64,000 nucleotides of DNA from Juglans regia (Eukaryota; Streptophyta; Magnoliopsida; Fagales; Juglandaceae). Positions 33,490 through 46,600 of the stretch are shown here, one piece after another; position 1 is the first letter of the stretch, and each line of letters begins with the position of its first letter. The stretch is from assembly GCF_001411555.2 (NCBI RefSeq), contig NC_049902.1:14036237-14100236 (forward strand). The letters run 5' to 3'. Both the position numbers and the translations under genes were made by a program. Below the pieces are notes generated by a model. The model saw only the letters and a program-made list of their open reading frames with translations, was not told the DNA's origin and ran no database searches.

Positions 33490-36400
33490 TGTAACACCAT
33501 GCTCCTTCTTTCTGACGTAAGCAAATTTCGAGAAATGAATTTATTACAAGGAGGAGAGAACAGTCCGCCCCTTCTCTCTAGTGATTATGAGTCTCGTCTA
33601 TGCGTTTTAAATACTTAAGCCATGTTTTAATGTTAGCAGTTGATTCTTAAAGTACACCCAGTGTTTTAAAGCGCTCAACTATTTTAAATGTCCTGAAAAT
33701 ATTTATATGAGATATTTCCAGTGTTATTGAATCAAGTTTGACTTTAAGTAAGACAATTATAATATTTTTGAAGAGCTCCAAAAATTCTTCAAAAATATTA
33801 TAATTGTAGAAAATCATTTTATCTAAATGATTTCAGTTATTTAAAATATTTTGGGATTTAAATTACTTTGAAAACTCTAATTAACTAAATAGTTTTATTC
33901 TCTAAAAATAATTAGCAAAACTTCATCATTTTATTAATGATGAAAGAATATTATTTTATTAACTAAAGTTTAGTTTAAATAATATTCTATCTTAATTACT
34001 CTCAGTGCTTTTAGTTAAGTTAATGTTTACGCATTTTCAAATCAGTTTTTAAAGTCCACCGTTAGATCATCTTGAATATCCCAAGATGAAGGGTTGGGAT
34101 TAAAACCCTAGCTCCCTCTCTTTCTTCCTCACTTTTCCCTTTCCCTCTCTCTCTCCTCCCGTTCTCCCTCAGCCCATGTGGTTTCCCCCTCACTCGATCT
34201 CCTTCTTCAGCCCCCAGCGCCACCATGTGCCACCATGCGGCTCCACCGACCACCTCACCAGCCTCCCCTCACGCCAGTGAACATCCCCCACTGTTGAAGT
34301 GCCACACGGCAGCTTCTCCTTCCCCCACGCAAGCCCCTCTCTCCTCTCGGGTTCCTCACCCCTTATGGGCATAGCGTCCTAGTGAGCTAGCGCTGCCTCC
34401 ACGCCAGACCACCATGACTCTTCCCTAGCCACCCTCTACCGAACCCAACCGCCTTAGCTCCTCCCTAGATAGCACGCACGTAGCCTCCACATGCACGGGT
34501 TCACCATACCCACGACCGAGCTCCATCTCCCACGACCACCGCACCACCACCAGAAGCCTCATCCCTCACCGGCGACCTCCCTAGCCATCCCCATGCCCAA
34601 CTGAGCCACCTAGCTCTCCCACGCTCTGTCACTCTCTCACTGGTGTTCCTCCACCTCACGGCCCAGATCCGCCGCCTCCATCCAGCATGGCGCCACCCTG
34701 ACGCCACCACAAGCTCCACCACTCCTCCTTCAGCCCTTCCATGGCTAGCCATAGTCCCCAGCTACCCCTAGCTCACACGCACCCTCACCCTCTCGGGTGC
34801 ACTATACATGGCTAGATCTGTCGTGTTCCACCCCTTATCGCCACCACGAGGCCACCACGAGCCCTTCCAAGACCACACCTAGTTATTCACACGCCCAGAC
34901 AGCCACCATACATGGTGGACAGTCACTGTACATGGCTAACCGCCACTATACGACCTTAGCCGCTACCCATAGACTCCCCACCATGTTGGCCACCCTCGCA
35001 TAGCCCAGATCTACCCACTAGATCCTAGATCTGGTCCTAGAGGCAGTCCTGTTGTAAGGTCACGGTAGTGACCGCTACCGCCCAAGCTAGTGGCTTCTGA
35101 CGCTACTGGCCATGCCAGACAATGAGCAACGCACGGGTTATCCCAACGATGGTATAACTCTCTTTCCCTTATCCTTGTTACTATGTTAGTTGGTTGGTTA
35201 GGATGTGGACTATGCTGTTAGTATTTATGGAGTTTGCTGTGTAGTGTGGTGATGTGAAGTGCTGCATACGTGAAGTGTTGGGCGTAGTTGGGAAGTGTGT
35301 TGTGTCGTTGTGGACTATGCTCTGAAGTGTGGTTGTGAAGTATGTGGCGTTGTGTGGATTGGGAAGGGTACACATGGAGTGTACTCTCGTGGCGTAGCGT
35401 GGAATAAAGATGGTATACGTGAAATATACCCTGCTAGCGTAGCATGGAATGGGAAGAATACACGTGGAGTGTACTCCATATGATGGAGTGATGCACCATA
35501 TGGCATGTATGCCGTAGTGGGGATGTGGCGTAGTGTATGTGAAGGGAGTACACGTGGAGTGTACTCCATGTGGTGGAGTAATGCATCATATGGCGTGTAT
35601 GCCGTAGTGGTGATGTGGTACAGTATGTGTGAAGGGAGTACATATGGAGTGTACTTCATGTAATGAAGTGATGTACCATATGGCGTGTATGCCGTAGTAG
35701 TGATGTGGCGTAGTGTGTGTAGAGGGAGTACACATGGAGTGTACTCCATGTGATGGAGTGCTGCACCATATGGCATGTATGTCGTAGTAGTGATGTGGCG
35801 TAGCATGTGTGAAGGGAGTACACATGAGGTGAAGCTATACAACGTGTGGTGTGTCACGAAGATAAGAATGGTTGTATAGTTGATGACCGTAGAGCGTGAT
35901 GAGTAGTGTCGGGAACTATGGAACAATGTCCCGAAGTATCTAAGATGTGGCTTGTAGTCTAATGTGATAGGTGTCACCGTGTAATTGATTTATGGCTGGG
36001 AGTATGTGTGAAGTGACAGAATAATGTAAGAGTAGAGCAGCGGAAGCATGGAGGGGGAATGTCACGAAATGACATGGTTAAACAAGAAGTCGTGCCTGTG
36101 ATGAGTGAGGAGTTAGTGTAAGAGCGCCATAGCGAGAACGTGATGAGATGTCACGACGTGACAGGAATATGTAAGGGACAGTACTCATGATGAGTTAGGA
36201 GTTGGCGTGAAAATGACGAAGCGGGATGTCAAGTGACGTGACAAAGTCACGGTATAGCTTGGGAGTAGTCTCGAGCTATATAACATGACGTAAGGCATAG
36301 TTGTGAATAGAGTCATGTCGTGTCAAATGTTGGGATGAACTGTCAAGAGGGACGGGTAGCATGAAAAGTCATGCTAGCTGGGTTAAGAGAAAGTTGGTAT

Positions 36401-37608
36401 CGGAGTATGGGCTTTTTTACACAAGCATGTGATCAACGTGTTATATGTTGATCTTAAGTGATAAGGAGGTAGGATACATGTGTAATCTGGTGAGACATGT
36501 GCCAGACGGATTTACCATATGTATTGGGTAATCTGTCCTAAGCATATGTACACAATGTTTGAGCCTTAGAGTTGGGTTAGAGTCGTGTGATATGCATGGA
36601 TGAGGATGACAATGACGATGAGGAAGCGTAAGCTCGAATGTAGGAAGTGATGTGTGTATCGTCTAGGATTGGGATACATGACTTAGTCGGCCTGAGTCAT
36701 GCATCGGGATGAGGTTAATAAGATGAGTAAGACGAAGGTCTTAGTATCTTAACCCTAAGGTGAATCGTGGAGGTTCACTTCAGTGGATGAGCACTCTAGG
36801 TAAGACCTTGAGTTTGGAAGAGGTAGTGATCGTAAGTAGATCCCAAAGGTTTTAGCATATTAAGGGACATGTAAGAGTACGGAATAGAAGGAGAGTGTTT
36901 CCAAGTGGAGTGTAGCTCTACTTCTAGTTTAGTTACTTATGCACTAGATAGAAAATGATGCTAAGGTTATGTGTATACATGTAGGTTGCCATCTGACACA
37001 CACATAAATGAACTGCATGAAATGAGTATAGCATGGAGTCCAGGTAAGTATTATGTTTATACTCTTCTAGAGTTTTCTAAATGATATGAAATAAAAATGA
37101 AATGCTTTTCCTTTACGATGTTTTACCAAACGAAAGGAAACGGTGTTTTATGAAAAGTATGCTAAGTATAAGTGTTCAAAAGTATACGTATGTAATGACC
37201 CTTCTTGACAGGCCCTTTTTATACAACTAAAGTATTAATTGTATGCATGTGAATGGATGACTATACGCAATATCTATTATTTGTATTTTCATGAAATGAG
37301 ATGTGAGGCTTATGCCTTGTGCTTTAAATGATGCGAATGAAGTGTTTTAAAATGTCCATATGAACTGATGTTTCATGGATGCCATGAAAGATAATGTTTA
37401 AGCTCATGTTTTTAAATGACGTTTTTCCATGAATGAATTGTTAAATGAGAATGACTGAAAAGGAAATGATTGAAATGAAAAGACCGAAAGGAAATGAATG
37501 TTTTAATGTATAAAAATACGTAACAGCCATATGAACGAAAATGGTACCAAAGGAATGGGCAAATTGCAATGCTGGGTAAGTAGTACTGGTAGTGCACCCA
37601 GTAGACTA
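33490..37608 (+). mobile_element. LTR of family C, 3'-truncated, about 4.1 kb
   Basis: Parallels the reverse complement of 48715-52988 from end to end. Landmarks in the same order are GAGTCTCGTCTA near the start, ATTTTTGAAGAGCTCCAAAA, the CT/CCA-rich island (34080-35050), ACCGCCCAAGCTAGTGGCTT, CGCACGGGTTATCCC, GAGTGTACTCC repeats, ACTTTTGCC-free AT-rich stretches, and GGTAGTGCACCCAGT. It breaks off at about 37608 where a GC-rich TIR element starts; the last ~650 bp of the family are missing. The first ~80 bp (TGTAACACCATGCTCC onward) differ from the 52988 end, so the true left boundary may be nearer 33560. Frames on both strands inside the C-rich island and the 90-bp repeat are not credible genes. 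Confidence 0.75.
35461..35830 (+). repeat. 90-bp tandem repeat, four copies plus a partial
   Basis: Copies start at 35461, 35551, 35641, 35731 and 35821 (partial), with an exact 90-bp period. Each begins CACGTGGAGTGTACTCCAT or a close variant and contains CACCATATGGC and GATGTGGCGTAG. Because 90 is a multiple of three, long frames stay open through the array; the minus-strand frame 35315-35977 is a 30-residue repeat peptide. The related LTR at 48715-52988 has a shorter, irregular version at about 51180-51330. Confidence 0.95.
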
Positions 37609-37610
37609 AA

Positions 37611-38077
37611 AGTAGGGGTGCTACCCGCATGGTGCGGGGCGGGGGCACCCCCTCCCCGCCCCCCGCTCAATCCAGTGATTCACTAGATCTATAATTTTTT
37701 TGGGTCTAAATTTTTTTTAGACCTAAATTATAATATAATATAATTATAAATTTTATTCAAAAAAATATAAACTCATTAGAGTTTTATTTTAGACTGCTTT
37801 GGCCTCCTAAGCCAACCTTTATATAGGAGGCCAAGGCAATCCATTAACTTGAATTCAAGTTTTTAACAAATTGTATGTATTTATATACAATATATATTTA
37901 TATAAATAAATTATTTATATAAATATAAAAAATAATCTTTTTTATTTTTTATTTTTGGGACTATGTGGAGCGGGGTGAGGGGCGGGGCCCCGCTGGGGTC
38001 AGCCCACCCCCCGCCCCCTCTATGGGTCCTTCATGCGGGCGGGGCGGACGGGGGCGGGGTAGCGGGGGCGAGACTCC
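37611..38077. mobile_element. Short TIR element with extremely GC-rich ends
   Basis: The left end GGGGTGCTACCCGC and the right end (complement GCCCCCGCTACCCCGC) form imperfect inverted repeats. The outer ~60-120 bp on each side are mostly G and C, and the core (about 37680-37960) is AT-rich. The design recalls a non-autonomous DNA transposon with GGGGTG ends like the hAT-type elements at 15251 and 17106. No target duplication could be fixed and no open frame is credible. Confidence 0.6.
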
Positions 38078-39500
38078 CATTGTCGCCCTGCGACAACTCA
38101 GGGGACGTCACGTCAGTCTGTTACGCTCCCGAGTGATCAGAAGAGCTCTACCGAGATAATGTCTTATCTCGGCTTGGGGACATGATACGCACGCACCCAC
38201 ACAATTAATAACAACAACCTCAATTTCCAACAGACAACGTGACATCACAATACAATTTAATAAAAAAGATAAATATGCATTTCACAAGTTATTGGAATAC
38301 ACATTTAAATATTTCATTTACAAATTCTCAATAAATACAAAAAAATACAATTTCACAGCTACATGCGTAATCCCGTCGTCCTCCAATCCGGCCCAAAGCC
38401 CAATACCAAATCCATCCATAATCACAATCCAACATTTTAACGGCCCAAGGGCCAATTTCCAATATGCCAACAGTTACAATTTACAACAATATATTTAAAA
38501 CTGGAAAATTACATACAAATGAATATGAAAAGAATTCTAAAAGATCAAGCGAAAGAGCGTTTGCACAAAGCGGTGGCTCAACGGCGACACATGGCGGAGC
38601 TCACGGCAGAACACTGCCAAAAAGGCCTCTCAACTCTCGGGTTGGTCAAAACACAAGTGGATGAAAACTCAACACACTACAAACCAACAATTTACCAAAA
38701 CAAACTGATAGAATTTCCACAAATTTTAGAACAAAACACAAGTGGATGAAAACTCAACACACTACAAACCAACAATTTACCAAAACAAATCGATAGAATT
38801 TCCACAAATTTTAGAACAAAACACAGCACGGCCAAAGCCTCAAGCTTTCAGGTTCACCAACAAATTCACAGAATAAAATCCAAAACACCAAAAGATGAAA
38901 AAGACTAGAATGGGAGAAAAAGGATGAGCATTCTCGGAAGATTTTATTATGCAAGTCGTGGCCTATAAATAGGCCAAACATGGCGGTTTGCAGGGTCGTG
39001 TGTCGCACGGGTGGAAGAAGAAAAAACGACAATGAGCCGTGTGTGGCAGTGCAGGTTGCGACAGTAGATGAAGGATGGGCATGCCGAAAGACACGGAGCT
39101 GCCATGAGGTGGAGGAGGTGGCCGTGAAGAGGGACAGCTTGATAGCAAGCTTTCGGAAAATTCTAGCCGAGTGACATCGAGAGGAAAAAGGGAAGATGGG
39201 GGTGGCGGCTCAAGGCTGAAAAACATGACTAAGCTATCTTTGGCGTCGGCAACTGCTGCGTGGAGGAAGAGGAACCTGCTGGAAGAAAAAGAAGAAGGAA
39301 GAAGAAGAAGAAAGGAGACGTGCGGCACCAAAGAAGAAAAGATGAAACCCTAGCTTCTCCTTGGCCAAAACGGCGCCGTTTGAGTAAAATGAGGGGCTGG
39401 ATTTTAATCTGCACGGGCTGGGCTTGCTAGGCGCCCTGCTGGGTTCTTCAGGCGCACGGGCTGGGCCCAGTTTTCCTTCGGGCTGGCTAAACCCACACGG
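38078..39500. mobile_element. Unclassified repeat-like region, possibly another LTR
   Basis: Begins near TGTTACGCTCCCGAGTG (about 38119), an LTR-like start, and includes an 85-bp tandem duplication. A GA/AG-rich segment follows (39000-39340), then a GC-rich part with repeated CACGGGCTGGGC words (39405-39500). No right boundary is visible. The short frames in the region, several antisense to each other, have no domains. Confidence 0.35.
38651..38820 (+). repeat. 85-bp tandem duplication, nearly identical
   Basis: Two adjacent 85-bp copies start ACACAAGTGGATGAAAACTC at 38651 and 38736, and a third begins (ACACAGC) at 38821. The two full copies differ only at AACTGA versus ATCGA near their middle, so the duplication is recent or is an assembly artefact. 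Confidence 0.92.
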
Positions 39501-39754
39501 GTTGGGCTTAAGTAAAACACACACACACACACACAACACAGAAAAATAAAAACACAGCAAAATCAAAGACCCAAACAGAAAATACACCAATAAAATAACA
39601 TAAATAAATAAATAAATATTAAGAAAATAAAAACCCAAAATAAAAACATACCAAAGTAAATTACAATAATAAATAAATAAATAACACATTTAAAAACAAA
39701 CATTGAATTATAAACTCAATAATTAATGGATCTCACAAGAGCTCCTAGTATATC
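39501..39754. other. AT-rich spacer with (AC)n and (AATA)n repeats
   Basis: (AC)n at 39517-39535, and AAATAAATAAAT runs at about 39600 and 39670. No gene seen. Confidence 0.7.
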
Positions 39755-40046
39755 GAGAAAATGAAACTGTTGCAGAATTATCACAAAATATCTTCAGCGA
39801 TTTCATAATGGTATTCATAATACCCAATCCTGAGATAAAATTTTGCAACCATATAGCCTAGCATGTAGTCTCATAACAAGCAATATACTCTGCCTCCATA
39901 GTTGAGGAAGCTGTAAGTGTCTGTTGGACACTTTTCCAAGAAATAGCCCTTCCTGCCATCATGAACACATAACCAGAAGTTGATCTCCTGTCATCTAGAC
40001 AACCTATATAACCGGCATTAGAATATCCAACCACATTTAGAATGTC
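39755..40046 (-). pseudogene. Ty1/copia RNase H fragment
   Basis: On the minus strand it reads GYSNAGYIGCLDDRRSTSGY, then VFMMAGRAISWKSVQQTLTA, then SSTMEAEYIACYETTC, a stop, and AIWLQNFISGLGI. This is the RNase H region of plant copia polyproteins, with D, E and D residues visible. The match is bounded by unrelated sequence on both sides, so it is an isolated fragment of about 95 codons. The TTAGT next to 40066 is the start of the following LTR insertion. Confidence 0.85.
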
Positions 40047-40065
40047 GACTCATTAGTATGTTAGT

Positions 40066-41446
40066 TGTGACGCCCTTAGATTTTCGCTTGGGATCGAACG
40101 AATATTTTAAGCGTTGGGACATGTAACACAAGGTTTACATGCCCCCGTTTATAACAAATAAAGATTCCATGCACGTAGCATTCATCTAACAGTATGTAAT
40201 GTTCACAGTGGATAATTTTTTCTTGAGCAATACTATGCACCAGACTAAAGATATCCCAAATAATTAAAACATAATCCATAAACATTAAAGTAGTAGACCT
40301 TCTTGATTACATCATGAGTCCAAAAGGTCTGTAATCATAAAAGTACTAGAGATCGAGCTCCTTAATTACAAGTAGGACCTAAAGCAACTACTAGGCTAAT
40401 CCATTAAGTAGCTCACGCAACTCAGTCAAAGATGTCATAATACTAATGATAAATCAGAGCATTGAGGCTATGAGCTCCGTGTCGTGCCATTGTCGTCTAA
40501 TCGGTTGTCTCCAGTCGATCGACCTCTGGTATGCCTCCTGATCCTGACACATGGTCTACCATTACAGGGGGAATGGTAGTTGGGAATACCATAATGAGAT
40601 TTGATTACAGGTCCCAGTAAGTTAACAAATAACTTAACATACAAGTCAAAGATGTATGCATGATAGTAAAAGTATGAATGCATACATGATTATAAATAAG
40701 CTTGATGTGACTTGACATTTAACATGACATGAATTGAAATGACATGAACTTGAACGTGAATTGACTTGATCATGAACTTAAACATCAACGTGAACATGAA
40801 CATAAACTGAACTTGAACTGAAACTGAATATGAACGTGAACTAGAAACATGAACTGAACGTGTACTTGAGCTTGAAAAACATGAACTTGAACTTTACGTA
40901 ACATGAACTTAAACTTGAATAACATGAGCTTGAACGTGAAATACATGAATTTGGAATCTTGTTCAATAATCTAAACTTGAGCATGAACTTAAACATGAAC
41001 GTGAACTTGAACTCTGATAATCAAATTGATTTCGCCAATTAATTCCTCAGGAATAGTGAACAATCAGAATGATTCCGCCCAACATATTCCATTTGAGATA
41101 CTCAGACAATCATAATGAATACAATATTAGTATTTTAAATGAGATACCCTAACAATCAGAATGATTATGCCAAGAGTACCTAGTAATATTCTGACAATCA
41201 GAATGATTACACTAGAAGCATTTGAGTAAATGTATTTTAAAAATCAAAATGATTATGCCGGAAATACCTCGCCTGAATTATAAATAAAGATGCTCAGACA
41301 ATCATAGTGATTACATCATGAGTATCCCAAGCATGAATGATTGAGAAAATAATGGTTTAAATATACATTTTTTACTCGAGACATGACGTGACATGAAGCG
41401 AAATGACAAATGACATGACATACGTAACATGGCATATACATGAGAA
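40066..41446 (+). mobile_element. Outer LTR of family A, left part
   Basis: Starts TGTGACGCCC and parallels the inner copy at 43616: CGCTTGGGATCGAACGAA, then GACATGTAACACAAGG, then TGCCCCCGTT, and later GATTTGATTACAGGTCCCAG. It carries a long low-complexity stretch of ATGAACTTGAAC-like words (about 40710-41000). It is interrupted at about 41447 by a hAT-like element and resumes at about 48064. Confidence 0.8.
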
Positions 41447-43610
41447 TCAGGGGTGTAACCAGTCCGGTTTGGTCTGGTTTTGAACAAAATTTAAGACTGA
41501 AACGATATGTACTGGTTTTGCAATTTTTAAAACTGATTACGCATAGGTTACCTTCCTAAAAAGGTACTTTCGATTTTACCGATTTCCAGTTAGGTCCGAT
41601 TTAGTTTTCTGATTTTTTTAAAATGTAAGTTTGACAGTTTGTCATTAACACATATATATATATATATATGTATATTTGGTCATGATACCGATTTATTTAA
41701 GTACTGAATATAAATCAATATTCACAAAAAAAATGTCCTGCTTGACTAGCTATGACTCTAATTTCCAATACTGTTCTAACCCTAAAAAATGTCATCTGTC
41801 GATGCATGCAAATTACTATATAATATATATATGTATATATGGGGTAAGCACTTGATCAGTTAAAGGATTGAGTTGCTATTGGCAATCAGTATTTCGTAAT
41901 TAAGCAAGATAATGATGAATTATAGGTTGTTTTATTAATGATCACACTGGCCACAATTCCAAAACCAAATCTTTAATATTTTTGTTCTTAGAGAAGCAGA
42001 AAACGTGAGGCAAACCAGATGTAATTATCCCATTTTCTTAAAGTTATAAACCCAATCATAAAACCCTAATAACACAAACCCAATCACAAAACCCTAATAA
42101 CACAAATACAATCACAAACACATTCACAAAAATCCTAAATTTCGGATTCAAAAACCCTAATAAAAAAAATACCATCTAACAGATTTCAAAGTAATTTAAA
42201 AAACACAAAAAAAAAAAAAAAATTACCATGAGGAATCAAAGATAGAAAGAGTGAGGTAAGGCCGAAGGTTTGTGCATGGTAGCACTAGTAGGTTGCAGCT
42301 AAGTTATGTGCGACGGAGAGTAAGGCTGAGGGACAAGAAAGTGAGGCTGAGGTAGAGAGACAAGAGACAAGAGACAAGAGAGTGAGGCAAAGAGTCTAAG
42401 AGACAGGGGCCCGGGCGCCATTTGTAGAGAGACTTGAGACGAGAGAGTGAGGTTGCTTTACCGCTTTAGGGCTTATTCGAGAAATGAGAATCGAGAGGAA
42501 ACAATCCAATGGAGTCTTGGAGATGGAGAGGAAACAGTGCCGTTTCCTATTGGTTTCAAATTTTCAATGTGGTTCTTTTTTTTAAATGATAATTTTTTTT
42601 TTTTTTTATGGTTTGGGAAATTGATAATTATAATTTTTATATATTTGTAATACATTTAATAGACTATAGTGATTTAGTTATAGTGATTAGTATTAGTTAT
42701 AAACTTTTATATTGGTATAGCTATATAATATATTAGACTATATAATAGTATTAATATTAGACTATTAGTATAGCTATATATTAGTATAGGTATAACTATA
42801 GTCTATATTAGACTATTAGCATTAGTTCTATATTATTATTAGTATAGCTATATAACATATTAGACTATTAGTATAGCTATACATTAGTATTAGTTGTATA
42901 TTAGTATAGCTATATAATATAAGTATAACTATAGTCTATATTAGACTATAAGTATAACTATAGCTATAGTGAGTTTGTTAATTTTTATATTAATATTTGT
43001 TAATTGTTATATTGAGTTTAATTTATTATAACTATATTATTGATAGTATTATAGTGATAGTATTAGTATAGTAATTTAGTATTAGTATTAGTATTACTAT
43101 ATCATTATTTTATATGTGATTATTTAGTATAGTGATTATTTAGCTATATATAATATATTAGTATTAGTTATATATTAGTATAGCTATAAATAAAATGTTA
43201 TTTATAATTTAAATATATATTTTATGTATTAAGCATATGATCAATTAAATTTTCATCTTTAAGAATAAACTTTTAGTTTATAAATTATAATAACATTATT
43301 TTATATATAATTATATTAATAACATATGATCAAACAAATTACAAATATTCATATTTAAGATTAACATTTTATGTTATAATTTATAAATTATAATATGAAA
43401 TTATTTCACATATGATATATAATTATATATATTATATATAAAAATTTCATATATAATTATATATTATATATAAAACTTATATATATTAAGTATTAATTTT
43501 TATATTTTATTTTTCCCCAACTAGGTTGGTTCGGTCCTGTCCGGTCCCAGTCGATTTTTTGGTTACAAGAATCAGTCCCGGCCAGACAGGACCGGTTCAA
43601 AACCTGGCCA
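41447..43610. mobile_element. hAT-like element, left part, split by a solo LTR
   Basis: Begins AGGGGTGTAACCAGTCCGG. It has a TA-rich core of TATTAGTATAGCTATA words like the element at 17106 and reaches the CCGGTCC/GGACCGG-rich right side at about 43520-43610. The remaining right end is found at 48020-48063 (CAGGACCGGTTTTCCAG, ending TTTACACATCT). No transposase trace is visible. Confidence 0.7.
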
Positions 43611-43615
43611 ACAGG

Positions 43616-46600
43616 TGTGACGCCCCCAAATTCCGCTTGGGATCGGACGGACATTTGAAGCGTCGAGACATGTAACACAAGGTTACCTGCCCCCGTTCAT
43701 GACATATAAGATGCAATATTCCTAACATGCATCTAGCATTATGCAATATTCGCAGCGGATAATTTTTCTTTTTAGCAATACTATGCACCAAACCGAAATA
43801 TCCCAAATACTTAAAACATACTTCATACATAATGACATACTAAACAACTGAGATCACAATATTAATCCATATGGTTGTGATCAAAAGAGTGATGGAGATT
43901 GAACTCTACAAATACAAGTAGTAATCTGAGGTAACTACTGTATTAACACCTACATCGCATCGTCGCTTAGTCGACCATTTCCAGTTGGTCGATTCCCGAT
44001 TCTCCTTCAGATCCTGTAACAAAATCTACCATTCGGGGGGAATGGTAGTTGGGACTACCACAGTGAGATTTGATTACAAATCTCAGCAAGTTAACAGGAA
44101 ACTTCCACACAGGTTAATGATGCATGCATGGCAGTAAAAGCATGAATGCATAATCAAATCGTAAGTAATCATAGCATAACTTGACATACAACATAACATA
44201 ACTGGCATAACTTAAACTGAAACTGAAGCTTAGCATGAACGTGACTTGAAACATAACGTGACTTGAAACATAACATGGACTTGAAACATAACATGAACGT
44301 GAACATGCATAATTTGAACTTGAACTTGAGCATGACATAACATAAATGTGAACTTGGAACGTAAACGTGTGAACATAACGTGAACGTGAACATAACATAA
44401 CATGAACTTGAAACATATTCTTGTCTCATGGGATTACCATGATTGCGTGAACGTAAACTTGAACGTAACATAACGTGAAACATGACTTGAACTTGGAATC
44501 TTATTCAATAGTCTTAATCATTAACATGACCATATGGGTGCTACACAGGTCCCCTTGAGCCGTGTGTCCCTGCCGATTACCGCATCACATCACAGGTTTC
44601 TATACCAGCTGTGAGTGCGTTAATACGTACTCCACAGTTGTTGTGGCCCCACGTATTCTACGTGTCACAATTGCTGTGTCTCACGTAGTGTATGCTCCAC
44701 AGTTGTTGTGGCCCCATACTTCATGCTCCACAGTTGTTGTGGCCCCATGACTTATCTGTTTGTGCCACACTTGCTGTGGACACACATAACATAATGTGTG
44801 GCACCATCGGCGTTAGTGCCTGGCGCGCTCCGGTGACCAGCTAATTAGGCCCCATTCGCAACCTGTTGACTGTACTTCGTCAACCCAGGGAATTTCACAC
44901 CTATTTAGACACTCCAGCGTGAACAAAGGAGTTCCACTAGGATATTACCCCATCCTAGCGCTTAGGGTCGTGATTGACATGAATGACTTAACTGGCAGAC
45001 ATGACATTTCGTAACGTGACGTAACATGAACGTGACATAAAAGACAGAAATCTTGACGTAACATAACGTGACATGAACGTAGGACGACAGACATGACATA
45101 CTTCGAGACATAAATGTAACAGAGAACATTTCATAACATGTCATACATGTAACATGCAACATTTCGTAACATGGCATACCATATAACAGACAACATTTCT
45201 TAACGTGGCGTAACATGTGACAATGAATATTACATGACAAGAAATACATGTAACAGATGGCATACTTAACTTAACATGACATACTTGCAATGTATAGCAT
45301 GTATAGCAATACGTGACAGAATATCTTGTGTAACAGATGAATAATTCATGACAGAATAAATTCTGTGTAACAGATAAATATGTAATGACTTGGCATGGCA
45401 CATATGATAACATGCATACATACAATTTAGTTCCCTTACTTATCACACATACACATTAAATTGATAGTAAGTTAAAAGCTAACTTACCTCGATCTTCGCG
45501 CTTCGAGGCAAAACTCAAGTGCGATCACGGGAAACTGAAAGTAGTGATTTCTAAAAATTAGAACTTAATCACTGACAATTAGGAATATGGAAAAAATATC
45601 AACTTAGAGTAAAATTACCATTTTACCCTCTACATGTGGGAAAATGACCATTTTACCCCTAACATAAGGATTTTGCATCCTAACTCCATAAATCACCAAA
45701 ATTTACATACCTTATGTAAATTTTGTCCTAAGCTCAAAAATCAATTCAGAAAAATTTAAAACTAAACACAATCATCAAAACTCTATATGGCCGAAGCTTA
45801 CAAGGCTATTTCCTTTGCTTTTTGTTGTAATTCTTTCAAATCTCGAAACTCATGATTAAACCAAAATTTTTCTTCTACCACACTCATAACATATTCTTAA
45901 GAACAATCATGTTTTGAATCATGAACAAAAGTCATCAAAATCACTAAAACCATACTTGAAACTTTTTGGTTTCTCTTCAAAGTTCAAAACAGAATTTTGT
46001 TTCTAACTTGTTTTGATCAACCTCTTGATCCATGACTTATAAAGAAGTGATCTTCAAACCAAAACATCACATGGTTCAAAAAGGTGTCCTAAAACAGATC
46101 CAAGCTTCAAACTCAAGATCACATGGGTAAACATCAACCAAAACATAAATTTAGCCAAGAACATCATCACTTTGGCCTAACCGAATATCTCCTTGCATAA
46201 AATTTCATATGTTCGAAACTAACTTCAAATATCTTCAAAATAACATTCTAACATGTATATAAGATGCTTAGGATCTTCCAATAAAAATATCAAAGCCATT
46301 GGAATAAGATTAAACCATAAAAGATTTAAACTTTCTCAAAACAGAAACTGTTTTTCCTCTTCCAGTTTCTAAGTTTCTAGACCTAAGAAAATATTTCACC
46401 AAAACTTTTAATCATGCAACAAATCCTCAACCAATAATCATATACACATGTTAACAGTACTCCATAAAAATTTCGGACCAAGATCTATTCATTAGCTTGG
46501 TCAAAAACTCCAAAATATAACACACTCTCCAGTTTATCGCCCAGAATGACCTTTCCGGGGTCTAAACAACTTTTGACCAATCAAATGATATCCAAATGGA

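Noticed and set aside
35315..35977. 220-codon minus-strand frame encoding a 30-residue repeat protein
   Set aside because: It exists because the 90-bp LTR tandem repeat keeps all frames open; other frames are open too, composition is His/Thr/Tyr/Pro-biased, and no domain is seen.
38963..39689. 122- and 151-codon minus-strand frames
   Set aside because: They overlap several short frames on the other strand in GA-rich and AT-rich repeat sequence and have no domain.
44114..45446. Cys/Tyr/Met-rich minus-strand proteins of about 100 codons
   Set aside because: They are readings of the GAACTT/ATGAAC and CATAACGTGAC arrays in an LTR.
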